NCBI RefSeq assembly: GCF_001552155.1
Contig: NZ_BCQQ01000068.1
Span: 1 to 37,021, forward strand
DNA: 37,021 nucleotides
Reading direction: 5' to 3'
From: Actinomadura formosensis NBRC 14204
GTDB lineage: Bacteria; Actinomycetota; Actinomycetes; Streptosporangiales; Streptosporangiaceae
Shown: piece after piece, positions 25,003-31,953 of the stretch
Layout of the letters: every line of letters starts with the position of its first letter
Numbering within the stretch: position 1 is the first letter of the stretch
Program-made: the position numbers and the translations under genes
Notes under the pieces: model-generated
Seen by the model: only the letters and a program-made list of their open reading frames with translations
Databases searched by the model: none
Told to the model about the DNA's origin: nothing

Positions 25003-25851
25003 ATGCGCATGCTGGGCTCGATGCCGGTGCGCGTGCTGGACGATCGGTACCGGGCCGAGGCCCTCGCGATCCTGGACGCCGACCCGGTGTCCAACGTGTT
25101 CGTCAGCTCGCGCGTGCACGCCGCGGGCCTCGACCCGCGGCGTCTCGGCGCCCAGATGTGGGGTTACCTGCGTGACGGGCGGCTCGTCTCGCTGTGCTAT
25201 TCCGGTGCCAATCTCATCCCGGTCGCGGCCGGGCCGGAGGCGGTCCGCGCGTTCGCCGAGCGGGCCCAGGCGCAGGGGCGGCGCTGCTCGTCCATCGTCG
25301 GGCCCGCCGGCGCGGTGGGGGAGCTGTGGGAGATCCTCGCGCCGTACTGGGGGCCGCCGCGGGCCGTCCGCGCGTCCCAGCCGGTGATGGCCACCTCCGC
25401 CGTCTCCGGCGTGCCGGCCGATCCGCGTGTCCGGCGCGTCAGGATGGAGGAGTTCGACATCGTCTACCCGGCCTGCGTCGCGATGTTCACCGAAGAGGTC
25501 GGGGTGTCGCCGAACGCCGGTGACGGCGGCGTCCTCTACCGGGCCCGCGTCGCCGAGCTGATCCGCGACGGCCGCGCGTTCGCCCGGATCGAGGACGGCC
25601 GCGTCATGTTCAAGGCGGAGATCGGCGCCGTCACCCCGCGGGCCTGCCAGGTGCAGGGCGTGTGGGTGCCGCCCGACCTGCGCGGCCGGAGACTGTCGGA
25701 GACCGGGATGTCCGCGGTGGTGCGGGAGGCGCTGCGCAGTATCGCGCCGATCGTCTCGCTGTACGTCAACGACTACAACACGCGGGCACGCGCGGCCTAC
25801 CGGCGGGTCGGATTCAGCGAGCAGGGTTCTTTCATGTCGATCCTCTTCTGA
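25003..25851 (+). CDS. GNAT-family N-acetyltransferase with N-terminal DUF4081-type domain
   Basis: A 282-aa acetyltransferase. The N-terminal half (LDADPVSNVFVSSRV at about 24-38) is the accessory domain seen in the actinobacterial protein encoded next to ispG (Rv2867c type). The C-terminal GNAT fold has VQGVWVPPDLRGRRLSETG, where acetyl-CoA binds, then SLYVNDYNTRARAAYRRVGF. The acceptor is unknown. In Mycobacterium and Streptomyces this gene follows ispG closely; here about 4 kb with two peptidase genes separates them. ATG 25003 is used; see the leader ORF just upstream. Confidence 0.88.
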   Translation: MRMLGSMPVRVLDDRYRAEALAILDADPVSNVFVSSRVHAAGLDPRRLGAQMWGYLRDGRLVSLCYSGANLIPVAAGPEAVRAFAERAQAQGRRCSSIVGPAGAVGELWEILAPYWGPPRAVRASQPVMATSAVSGVPADPRVRRVRMEEFDIVYPACVAMFTEEVGVSPNAGDGGVLYRARVAELIRDGRAFARIEDGRVMFKAEIGAVTPRACQVQGVWVPPDLRGRRLSETGMSAVVREALRSIAPIVSLYVNDYNTRARAAYRRVGFSEQGSFMSILF

Positions 25852-25930
25852 CCTGCGTCCGGCTTGTCGCTGCGTGCCCGATCTGCCCCGATCACCTGAT
25901 TTGATCTTGCCGGACGGGTACCATCCCGCC

Positions 25931-26869
25931 GTGGAGTTCGCCGGGGCACTGCGGCAGGCGATCCAGGCGAGCGGGCTGACCCTGGAACGGATACGCCACC
26001 GCCTCGGCCGGCGGGGGCTGACCGTCAGCGTGGCCACCCTCAGTTACTGGCAGCGGGGTCGCAGCCGGCCCCGCTCACGCACCGTCGTGGTCGTGCTGGA
26101 GGAGATCCTCCAGGTGCCGCCGGGCACGCTCACCGACCTGCTGGACGATCCCGCCCCCAGCACGGCGCCCGGCCGGAGCACGGCCGGACGCGGCGGGCTC
26201 ACCGGGCCTCCCGGCGCCGGGGAGCGGGGCCGCACGGTGCGCGAGCTGTGGCCCGACCCCGAACGCTACGCCTGCCTGGTCGGGCAGCTCGACCGCTCCG
26301 GGGACCACCGGCTCGAACGGCTCAGCATCCACGACGTGTACCGGCTGGACGGGACGCGCGGCTGCTGGACGCTGTCGGTCCGCACCGTCCTGCGCGCCGC
26401 GGGCGACGACATCGACCGGGTGGTGTGCGTCCACCGGACGGGCGGCGACCAGGCGGGCGGCGACCAGGCGGGCAGGGCCGGCGGCGGGACGGGCGGGCTC
26501 GCGGCCGTGCGGTACTGCCGGCCCGGCCGCATCCGCGCCGAGGGCGGGCTGATGGCGTTCGAGCTCGTCTTCGACCGGGTGCTGTCCACAGGGGACACGG
26601 CGGTCGTCGAATACGAGGTGGGGCCGGTCGGGGAATCCCCGCCCGACAGCTACGACCGGCGCTTCTCCCATCCCGTCCACGACTACGTGGCGATCATCCA
26701 GTTCGACGGCGACCGGCTGCCCGCCCGCTGCTACGGTTTCACCGCGGAAAGCTCGCAGGCCCCGCGGCAGCGGCTCGGCGAACTGTGGGTCGGCACGTCC
26801 GGCAGCGCGAACCTCGCGGTCGGCGCGGTCCGGCGCGGCATCGTCGGCATCGAATGGGAGTGGCATTGA
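25931..26869 (+). CDS. XRE-like HTH protein with an undescribed C-terminal domain, paralogue 1
   Basis: A 312-aa protein. Residues about 1-65 form a lambda-repressor-like HTH: FAGALRQAIQASGLTLERI, then VSVATLSYWQRGRSRPRS, where the recognition helix ends in YWQRGR. After a Pro/Gly linker comes a domain of about 200 residues that I do not recognise: LSIHDVYRLDG, VVCVHR, YCRPGRIRAEGGLMAFEL, LPARCYGF and the closing GIVGIEWEW. The next gene has the same architecture. GTG 25931 is chosen because TACCAT (25919-25924) lies 6 nt upstream (leaderless) and the HTH starts at once. A 15-bp tandem repeat (26441-26470) adds a Gly-rich insert. Probably a transcriptional regulator or sensor; ligand unknown. 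Confidence 0.75.
   Translation: MEFAGALRQAIQASGLTLERIRHRLGRRGLTVSVATLSYWQRGRSRPRSRTVVVVLEEILQVPPGTLTDLLDDPAPSTAPGRSTAGRGGLTGPPGAGERGRTVRELWPDPERYACLVGQLDRSGDHRLERLSIHDVYRLDGTRGCWTLSVRTVLRAAGDDIDRVVCVHRTGGDQAGGDQAGRAGGGTGGLAAVRYCRPGRIRAEGGLMAFELVFDRVLSTGDTAVVEYEVGPVGESPPDSYDRRFSHPVHDYVAIIQFDGDRLPARCYGFTAESSQAPRQRLGELWVGTSGSANLAVGAVRRGIVGIEWEWH
26441..26470 (+). repeat. Two 15-bp tandem repeats inside the first HTH paralogue
   Basis: The unit GGCGGCGACCAGGCG occurs twice in a row, encoding repeated Gly-Gly-Asp-Gln-Ala in a loop of the C-terminal domain. The second paralogue lacks it, so copy number may vary between strains. Confidence 0.8.
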
Positions 26870-27013
26870 CCGGCATCGGCGCTGGGGCGCCGTTGCGGGG
26901 CTCGCCTGTTGGCATCGGGGCCCGCGGGTTTTACAGTGAGCGCGGAAGTGGCAATTCCAATAGTCAAGGCCGTTTGGCGGGGGGCCGGCCGGAGTGGATC
27001 CGGGAGGCCGCAA

Positions 27014-27922
27014 GTGCAGAGTGTCGCAGAGGATGATCTTCTACAGGTCCTACAGTACGGTCCGTTCAACGTCGCCCTCCACGCCGCCATCCAGGCGCGT
27101 GGCCTCAGCCTCGACTCGCTGCGGCGCCGCCTTGAGGAACAGGGCATCGCCGTCAGCCTGTCCACGCTGAGCTACTGGCAGCGCGGGCGGACCAGGCCCG
27201 AACGCGCCGACTCGCTGCGCGCCGTCCGCGGCCTTGAGGTCATCCTCGAACTGCCGCGCCATTCGCTGCTGACGCTGCTCAAGCCCGCCACCGAGCGCAC
27301 CGCCGGGCCGTGGCTGCCGGTGGAGGAGCTGTGCCCCGAGCCGGGCGTCCGCGACCTGCTGGACGAGATCGGTGACCGCGGGGAACGGCTGATCACCGGG
27401 CTCAGCCTGCACGACCAGTACCTCGTCGGCCGCCGCCGGGAACTGCGCGAGGTCCGGGTCCGCGCGGTGTTCCAGGCGCAGCAGCGCGGCGTCGACCGGT
27501 GGGTCGCCGTCTACCACCATCCGCAGGGCGTCCTGCCGTCGTCGCGGACGGTGCGCGGCTGCCGGTTCGGCCGGGTCCGGATGGACGAGTCGAGCGGGCT
27601 CATCGCCGCCGAGCTGCTGTTCGACCGGGCGCTCGGCCGCGGTGAGACGTACCTGCTGGAGTACGGCTTCGGGTTCGAGGAGACCGGCCCGCCCATCTGC
27701 GAGGAGGGGCGCGGCTTCCGCACCCCGCAGCACGAGTACCTCATCGAGGTGCGGTTCCACCCGTCCGCGCTGCCCGCCCGCTGCTACCGGACGTGGCGTC
27801 CCGACGGCCACACCGCGCTCAAGGACTCCGCCGACCTGCGCATGTCCAGCTACCACAGCGTCCACTTCATCGAGTTCGGCGTGGCCGCCGGCTGCCACGG
27901 CATCCGCTGGGAGTGGGATTAG
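27014..27922 (+). CDS. XRE-like HTH protein with an undescribed C-terminal domain, paralogue 2
   Basis: A 302-aa paralogue of the previous gene. The HTH (about 15-70) has ALHAAIQARGLSLDSLRRRL and SLSTLSYWQRGRTRPER, almost the same recognition region. The C-terminal domain repeats the landmarks of paralogue 1: LSLHDQYLVG, RVRAVFQAQ, GCRFGRVRMDESSGLIAAEL, EYGFGFEE, LPARCYRTW and the end GIRWEW. GTG 27014 is chosen because GGGAGG lies 6 nt upstream; an in-frame ATG at 26909 would add 35 residues of non-domain sequence. The conserved end suggests that the WEW motif matters for folding or binding. The gene ends 13 bp from the convergent DUF3037 gene. Confidence 0.75.
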   Translation: MQSVAEDDLLQVLQYGPFNVALHAAIQARGLSLDSLRRRLEEQGIAVSLSTLSYWQRGRTRPERADSLRAVRGLEVILELPRHSLLTLLKPATERTAGPWLPVEELCPEPGVRDLLDEIGDRGERLITGLSLHDQYLVGRRRELREVRVRAVFQAQQRGVDRWVAVYHHPQGVLPSSRTVRGCRFGRVRMDESSGLIAAELLFDRALGRGETYLLEYGFGFEETGPPICEEGRGFRTPQHEYLIEVRFHPSALPARCYRTWRPDGHTALKDSADLRMSSYHSVHFIEFGVAAGCHGIRWEWD

Positions 27923-27935
27923 CGGGGGAGCGGGA

Positions 27936-28406
27936 CTAGAGGACGAGCAGGCGCAGCAGGCGGTCGAGTTCGGCGGCCGGGTCCCCGGTGAGGCCGGCGT
28001 GCACCGGGCCCGGCTGGACGATCGTGCTGCGCGGCGCGGTCAGCCACCGGAACCGCCTGCCCGGGCTCTGCGACGCGGCCTGCCCGGCGCGTTCGCCGCC
28101 GTGGCACACCGCGTCCACGCCCTTGAGCGCCGACCGGACGCCCGCCAGGTCCAGGGACGGGTCGAGGGCGGACAGGCGGCGCTCGTCCAGGTGCGTCCGG
28201 CAGCCGAGGTAGTCGAGCGCACGGCAGTACACCACCACGCCCACGTTCATCGACTCGCCGCGTTCGACGCGGGGGACGACCCGCAACGCCGCGTACTCGA
28301 ACACCGTGGGCTCGGCCGCCGCCCTGATGTTGCTCGTCCCGCCGCCGCCCGTGCGGGTCCTGCGCGGCGGGGCGCCCCCCCGCGCCTCCCGGTCCGTCCC
28401 GCTCAT
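27936..28406 (-). CDS. DUF3037-family protein
   Basis: A 156-aa protein whose core begins at about residue 35 (FEYAALRVVPRVERGESMNVGVVVYCR) and continues with LDERRLSALDPSLDLAGVRSAL and RFRWLTAPRSTIVQPGPVHAGL, the usual landmarks of DUF3037. The first 34 residues are Arg/Gly-rich and may be disordered. It overlaps the HipA-like kinase gene by 4 nt (ATGA, 28403-28406), a pairing that recurs in actinobacteria. No biochemical role is established. The tight coupling suggests a substrate, inhibitor or partner of the kinase. Confidence 0.85.
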   Translation of the reverse strand: MSGTDREARGGAPPRRTRTGGGGTSNIRAAAEPTVFEYAALRVVPRVERGESMNVGVVVYCRALDYLGCRTHLDERRLSALDPSLDLAGVRSALKGVDAVCHGGERAGQAASQSPGRRFRWLTAPRSTIVQPGPVHAGLTGDPAAELDRLLRLLVL

Positions 28407-29230
28407 GCCGGGCCTCCCAGCCGGCCGGGACGGTTCTGCCCGCGCCGCGCGGACGTGTCCGGCGCGTGCCCGCCGACCTCCAGGTCGGGCAGCCAGTCGC
28501 GCGGCTTGCCGGCGCGCGGCAGCAGGATCTCGACATAGGCGTCCCGGAGCTGCTGCGGGCCGGCGAAGCCGGGCTCGCCCTCCAGCCACAGGTCGGGCAC
28601 GAGCGCGGTCACCTCGCGCAGCAGACCCTCGGTGATCTTCGGGGCGAGGTCGGCCTCGGCGGCCTCCAGCCGGGTCGCGTACGGGGTCAGCACGTGGTCG
28701 TCCACGTCGTAGGGGCCGGAGAACAGCCGGGCCGCGTTCGCCCAGGCGTGGTGGAAGATGAGGCTTGCGCCGTGGTCGATCAGCCACACGTCGCCGTGCC
28801 AGACGAGCATGTTCGGGTTGCGCCAGCTGCGGTCCACGTTGCCGATGAACGCGTCGAACCACAGCACCTGCGACGCGAAGCCGGGGTCGGGACTCCAGCC
28901 GAGCGGGTCGAAACCGAGCGACCCCGGCAGGAAGTCGACGCCGAGGTTCCAGCCGGGACTGGCCTTGAGGAGGTCCTGGACGTCGGGGTCGGGCTCGTGC
29001 CGTCCGATGGCCGGGTCCAGGTCGATGAGCACCTGCTCGGGCACCCGGAAGCCGAGCCTGCGGGCCAGCTCGCCCGCGATCACCTCGGCGATCAGCGCCT
29101 TGCGGCCCTGCCCCGCGCCGTGGAACTTCATGACGTAGGTGCCGAGATCGTCGGCCTCGACCACGCCCGGCAGGGAACCGCCCTCGCGCAGCGGCGTCAC
29201 GTATCGGATGGCCGTCACATGTGGCAACAC
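28403..29230 (-). CDS. HipA-like protein kinase family protein
   Basis: A 275-aa protein with a HipA-like kinase fold. An N-terminal nucleotide-binding region has YVMKFHGAGQGRKALIAEVIAGELA, with the lysine of MKF. The catalytic segment FDAFIGNVDRSWRNPNML keeps the Asp and Asn, and WLIDHGASLIFHH holds the metal-binding Asp. Classical HipA phosphorylates a glutamyl-tRNA synthetase; this short stand-alone form is paired with DUF3037 instead of a HipB antitoxin, so it need not be a toxin. GTG 29230 has TAGCGT (29237-29242, minus strand) 6 nt upstream, suggesting a leaderless transcript; GTG 29218 is an alternative. Its promoter overlaps the divergent cyclase promoter. Confidence 0.82.
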   Translation of the reverse strand: MLPHVTAIRYVTPLREGGSLPGVVEADDLGTYVMKFHGAGQGRKALIAEVIAGELARRLGFRVPEQVLIDLDPAIGRHEPDPDVQDLLKASPGWNLGVDFLPGSLGFDPLGWSPDPGFASQVLWFDAFIGNVDRSWRNPNMLVWHGDVWLIDHGASLIFHHAWANAARLFSGPYDVDDHVLTPYATRLEAAEADLAPKITEGLLREVTALVPDLWLEGEPGFAGPQQLRDAYVEILLPRAGKPRDWLPDLEVGGHAPDTSARRGQNRPGRLGGPA

Positions 29231-29236
29231 GTCGCA

Positions 29237-29268
29237 ACGCTATCGGGTGGGGGTGTGCGCGGGATAAT
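29237..29268. promoter_or_regulatory. Back-to-back overlapping promoters of the HipA-like kinase and cyclase genes
   Basis: The start codons (29230 minus, 29276 plus) are 45 bp apart. TAGCGT (29237-29242, minus strand) and GATAAT (29263-29268, plus strand) lie 6 and 7 nt before them. With a 17-bp spacer each -35 falls on the other promoter's -10, so RNA polymerase could occupy only one at a time. Confidence 0.6.
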
Positions 29269-29275
29269 CGATGAC

Positions 29276-29959
29276 ATGGGCGTTGAACTGCTCGACCTGT
29301 CGGTGCCGATCAGCACGGGCATGCCGGTGTATCCGGGTGATCCCGAGGTGGAGGCCGTCGCGGCGCTCACCGTCGCGGACTCCGGCGTGAACGTCCTCGC
29401 GCTGCACATGGGGTCGCAGTCCGGCACCCACGTGGACGCCCCGTTCCACATCGACGACGCCCTGCCCCGCCTGGACGAGATTCCGCTGACCCGCTTCACC
29501 GGCCCGGCCGTGGTCATGGACGTCCGCGGGCTGCCGCCCCGCACGCCCATACCGCCGGAGGCGGTCCCGTCCGGCCTCGGGCCCGGCGACGTCCTGCTCA
29601 TCGCGACGGGCTGGTCCGCCCACTGGGGGACGGACGACTACCTGGCCCATCCGTATCCGGCGCCCGAGACGGCGGAGGCGATCGTCGCCGCCGGTGTCCG
29701 GACGGTGGCCATCGACGCGCTCAGCGTGGACCGCACCCCGCCGCCGGGCTCCGCCGAGTTCTCCCTGGCCGCGCACCGCGTCCTGTGCGGGGCGGGCGCG
29801 GTGATCGGCGAGAACCTGACCGGGCTCGGGCTCCTGGTCGACGCGCAGGACGAGGGCTGTGCGATCGAGGTCTCGCTGTTCCCCATCGCGCTGGCCGCCG
29901 CCGACGGTGCCCCGGTCCGGGCCGTGGCCCGCGTGGACGACCGGGCCGTCCTGGTGTGA
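29276..29959 (+). CDS. Cyclase/kynurenine-formamidase-like metal-dependent hydrolase
   Basis: A 227-aa protein of the cyclase family (PF04199 type), which includes bacterial kynurenine formamidase and isatin hydrolase. DLSVPISTGMPVYPGDP at the N-terminus and GSQSGTHVDAPFHI (about 43-56) give the metal-binding motif; the usual first His of HxGTHxDAPxH is replaced here by Ser. LLIATGWSAHWG and a C-terminal GENLTGLG complete the fold. The substrate is probably an amide or lactone, but no kyn genes are nearby, so I do not call it KynB. GATAAT is 7 nt before ATG 29276. Confidence 0.85.
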   Translation: MGVELLDLSVPISTGMPVYPGDPEVEAVAALTVADSGVNVLALHMGSQSGTHVDAPFHIDDALPRLDEIPLTRFTGPAVVMDVRGLPPRTPIPPEAVPSGLGPGDVLLIATGWSAHWGTDDYLAHPYPAPETAEAIVAAGVRTVAIDALSVDRTPPPGSAEFSLAAHRVLCGAGAVIGENLTGLGLLVDAQDEGCAIEVSLFPIALAAADGAPVRAVARVDDRAVLV

Positions 29960-30011
29960 GGGACGGAAGGGCCCGGCATACGGCGTGGAGCGGCCCGCGC
30001 GTACCGGCGGG

Positions 30012-30518
30012 CTACCGGATCATGCGGAAGCAGAAGAAGGTCGGGAACCGGTAGTACTGCCCCTTGCCCGCCTTCACCGCGCCGAGGATGATGAACGTCC
30101 ACCCGGCGATCAGCAGCTCCAGGTACGGGACGAGCAGCAGGGCGAGGAAGCCCGGCTCCTTCAAGGCGATCGCCGGCGGCACGCAGACCGCCACCACCAC
30201 GAGGACGTGGATCAGCATGGTGAGCTGCTGGTTCATCGACTGCGCCGCGTGGAACCGGGTGAGCGGCGAGGTGTTCTTCTTCACCAGGTAGATGATCAGC
30301 GCGGGGAAGAAGCCGATCAGCACGTTCCCGACGTAGGCGAAGATCGCCCAGGTCGTCTCTTCGGTGGGACCCTGCAGAGGCACGCCGTTGGGGACGCCCG
30401 GGGGCCCGTACCCCCACCGCGGGTCGTAGGGGCCGGGAACCGCCCCGGGCGGCTGACCGTAGGGCTGCGAATACGGCGGCGGCTGCTCGGGCGGTGGCGG
30501 CGGGGGCTGGTCCGTCAC
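30012..30518 (-). CDS. DUF4870-family small membrane protein
   Basis: A 168-aa membrane protein. The first 50 residues are Pro/Gln/Tyr/Gly-rich (QPPPPPPEQPPPYSQPYGQ), typical of cytoplasmic tails in actinobacterial membrane proteins. Three hydrophobic segments follow at about 57-80, 99-118 and 124-150, with FHAAQSMNQQL between the first two, the DUF4870 signature. Function unknown. GTG 30518 has GAGGA 6 nt upstream. It is convergent with the cyclase gene and divergent from the thioesterase gene. Confidence 0.85.
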   Translation of the reverse strand: MTDQPPPPPPEQPPPYSQPYGQPPGAVPGPYDPRWGYGPPGVPNGVPLQGPTEETTWAIFAYVGNVLIGFFPALIIYLVKKNTSPLTRFHAAQSMNQQLTMLIHVLVVVAVCVPPAIALKEPGFLALLLVPYLELLIAGWTFIILGAVKAGKGQYYRFPTFFCFRMIR

Positions 30519-30673
30519 GTGCTGTCCTCGCGCTCTGTGGGCGGCTATGGGAGATACCGCAGGAATCTATCTGAACCGGGTTCGCCGACGCGGGTCCCCC
30601 GGAAGGCACGGCGCCGTTCCCGAACCGCATGGGCCGGGCCGCGGAACGGACCCCGCCGTCCGGAGCGGACGCC

Positions 30674-30702
30674 CGGCTAATTTAGAATTTCGTTCGGCTA
30701 AT
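30674..30702 (+). promoter_or_regulatory. Paired CGGCTAAT repeats and -10 upstream of the thioesterase gene
   Basis: CGGCTAAT occurs at 30674-30681 and 30695-30702, 21 bp apart (two helical turns), flanking TAGAAT (30683-30688), a good -10. The AT-rich block stands out against the surrounding GC. A dimeric activator or repressor could bind both repeats. Confidence 0.45.
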
Positions 30703-30741
30703 AGGGCGGTGTTCCGGGGACGCCGCCCGCGAGGAGGCTGA

Positions 30742-31371
30742 ATGAGCGCGATCCCGATGGAACGGCCCGAGCTGGAGGAGGACGAGGCGGCGGCCCTGAG
30801 CGGCCTCGCCGCCCGCGTCCGCGAACTGGCCGAGGCCACCGTCCTCACCGGTGTCGACCCGGCCGAGGCCGCCGCGGTCGCGGCCGAGGTCGAGGCGCTG
30901 ACCGCGCGGCTCGCGGCCGAGCGCCGGGACGCCCCGCCGTTCGTCCGGTCCTCCCCGCAGCGGATGGACCGGCAGATCGCCAACCCCGTCACCGGCGCCC
31001 TCAACCCCCTCGCGCCGCCCGTCGAGCTGACCGTCAGCACGGACGGCATCGTCCGCGGCGAGTTCACCCTCGGCGCCGTCTACGAGGGACCGCCGTCGTA
31101 CGTGCACGGCGGCATGTCCGCGATGGTGCTCGACCAGGCCCTCGGCATGGCGGCCGCCGCCACCGGCACACCCGGCATGACCGCCGCCCTGGAGACGCGC
31201 TACCGGCGTCCGACCCCGCTCGGCGTCCCGCTCTCGGTGGAGGCGAAGGCCAGCCGGGTGGAGGGGCGCAAGGTCTACGCGTCCGGGACGATCTCCGGGC
31301 CGGACGGCCGCGTCACCGTGGAGGCCACCGCGATGTTCGTCATGCCGCAGTGGTTCGTCCCGCACTCCTGA
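30742..31371 (+). CDS. PaaI-family hotdog thioesterase
   Basis: A 209-aa acyl-CoA thioesterase. An N-terminal helical stretch (about 1-65, acidic and Ala-rich) precedes a hotdog domain (about 75-205) with NPLAPPVELTVS, then PSYVHGGMSAMVLDQALGMA, the conserved HGG and the catalytic acidic residue, and LETRYRRPTPLGVPLSVEAK. It hydrolyses an acyl-CoA; the preferred acyl group cannot be read from the sequence. ATG 30742 has GAGGAGG upstream. It is divergent from the DUF4870 gene and convergent with the membrane-anchored protein gene at 31435. Confidence 0.88.
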   Translation: MSAIPMERPELEEDEAAALSGLAARVRELAEATVLTGVDPAEAAAVAAEVEALTARLAAERRDAPPFVRSSPQRMDRQIANPVTGALNPLAPPVELTVSTDGIVRGEFTLGAVYEGPPSYVHGGMSAMVLDQALGMAAAATGTPGMTAALETRYRRPTPLGVPLSVEAKASRVEGRKVYASGTISGPDGRVTVEATAMFVMPQWFVPHS

Positions 31372-31372
31372 C

Positions 31373-31411
31373 GCCGGCCGGCCGCCCCGCCCGCGTCTCG
31401 GCCCGGCCGGC
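31373..31411. terminator. Possible bidirectional terminator between convergent genes
   Basis: GCCGGCCGG (31373-31381) can pair with CCGGCCGGC (31403-31411) across a 21-nt loop, in the short gap between the thioesterase gene and the convergent gene at 31435. The loop is long and the DNA very GC-rich, so support is modest. Confidence 0.35.
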
Positions 31412-31434
31412 GGCGGGCCGCCGCCCGTGGCGTC

Positions 31435-31926
31435 TCAGTATTCGTAGACCTGCACCTTCGGCGCGTGCTGGAACCACGACGCGATGACCGACGAGGTGTG
31501 CTCCTCGTCGTCGATGAAGTCGACGCGAAGCCATCCCTCGGCCTGCGTCACGCGTGTCTCGTAGTCCGGATTCGGCGTCGCCGACACGAGCCGCACCCGG
31601 TTCTTCTCGAACGACATCGCGGCGCGTCCGCCGAGGGTCGCGTAACTGCGCACATTGCCGGGCGGTTTCGAGGCACCCCCGGGCCTGCCGGGTGCCGGCT
31701 TCGGTGACCTGGACGGTGCGGGCGCGTTGTCCTCGCCGTCCGGCGGGCTCGGCGATCCGGTCGGCGGTGCGGCCGGGCTGGAGTGGATGACGGAACCCGC
31801 GATCGGCGGCGCCGACCGTTCCGACACTGCACCCCGGACGACGTCGCGGATGCCGAACCACGAGAACGCCACTGCGAGCGCAGTCACTCCAACCCACGGA
31901 GTAACATACGACATTGTGCGACGCAT
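31435..31926 (-). CDS. Membrane-anchored protein of unknown function
   Basis: A 163-aa protein with one N-terminal transmembrane helix (about 9-27, VTPWVGVTALAVAFSWFGI). A Pro/Ser/Gly-rich linker follows (about 45-95), then a small C-terminal domain (about 98-163) with SYATLGGRAAMSFEKNRVRL, PDYETRVTQAEGWLRVDF and a tyrosine-rich end. The domain should lie outside the cell. ATG 31926 is used because the helix follows it; an in-frame start at 32031 would put 35 odd residues before it and enter the response-regulator gene. It is divergent from that regulator, with only 27 bp between the start codons, so it may belong to the same signalling unit. Confidence 0.7.
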   Translation of the reverse strand: MRRTMSYVTPWVGVTALAVAFSWFGIRDVVRGAVSERSAPPIAGSVIHSSPAAPPTGSPSPPDGEDNAPAPSRSPKPAPGRPGGASKPPGNVRSYATLGGRAAMSFEKNRVRLVSATPNPDYETRVTQAEGWLRVDFIDDEEHTSSVIASWFQHAPKVQVYEY

Positions 31927-31953
31927 GGGCACATGGTGGCATACGGTTCCGCC

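Noticed and set aside
23193..25094. 633-codon minus-strand frame opposite the second peptidase gene
   Set aside because: Shadow frame that runs through a terminator hairpin and has no domain features.
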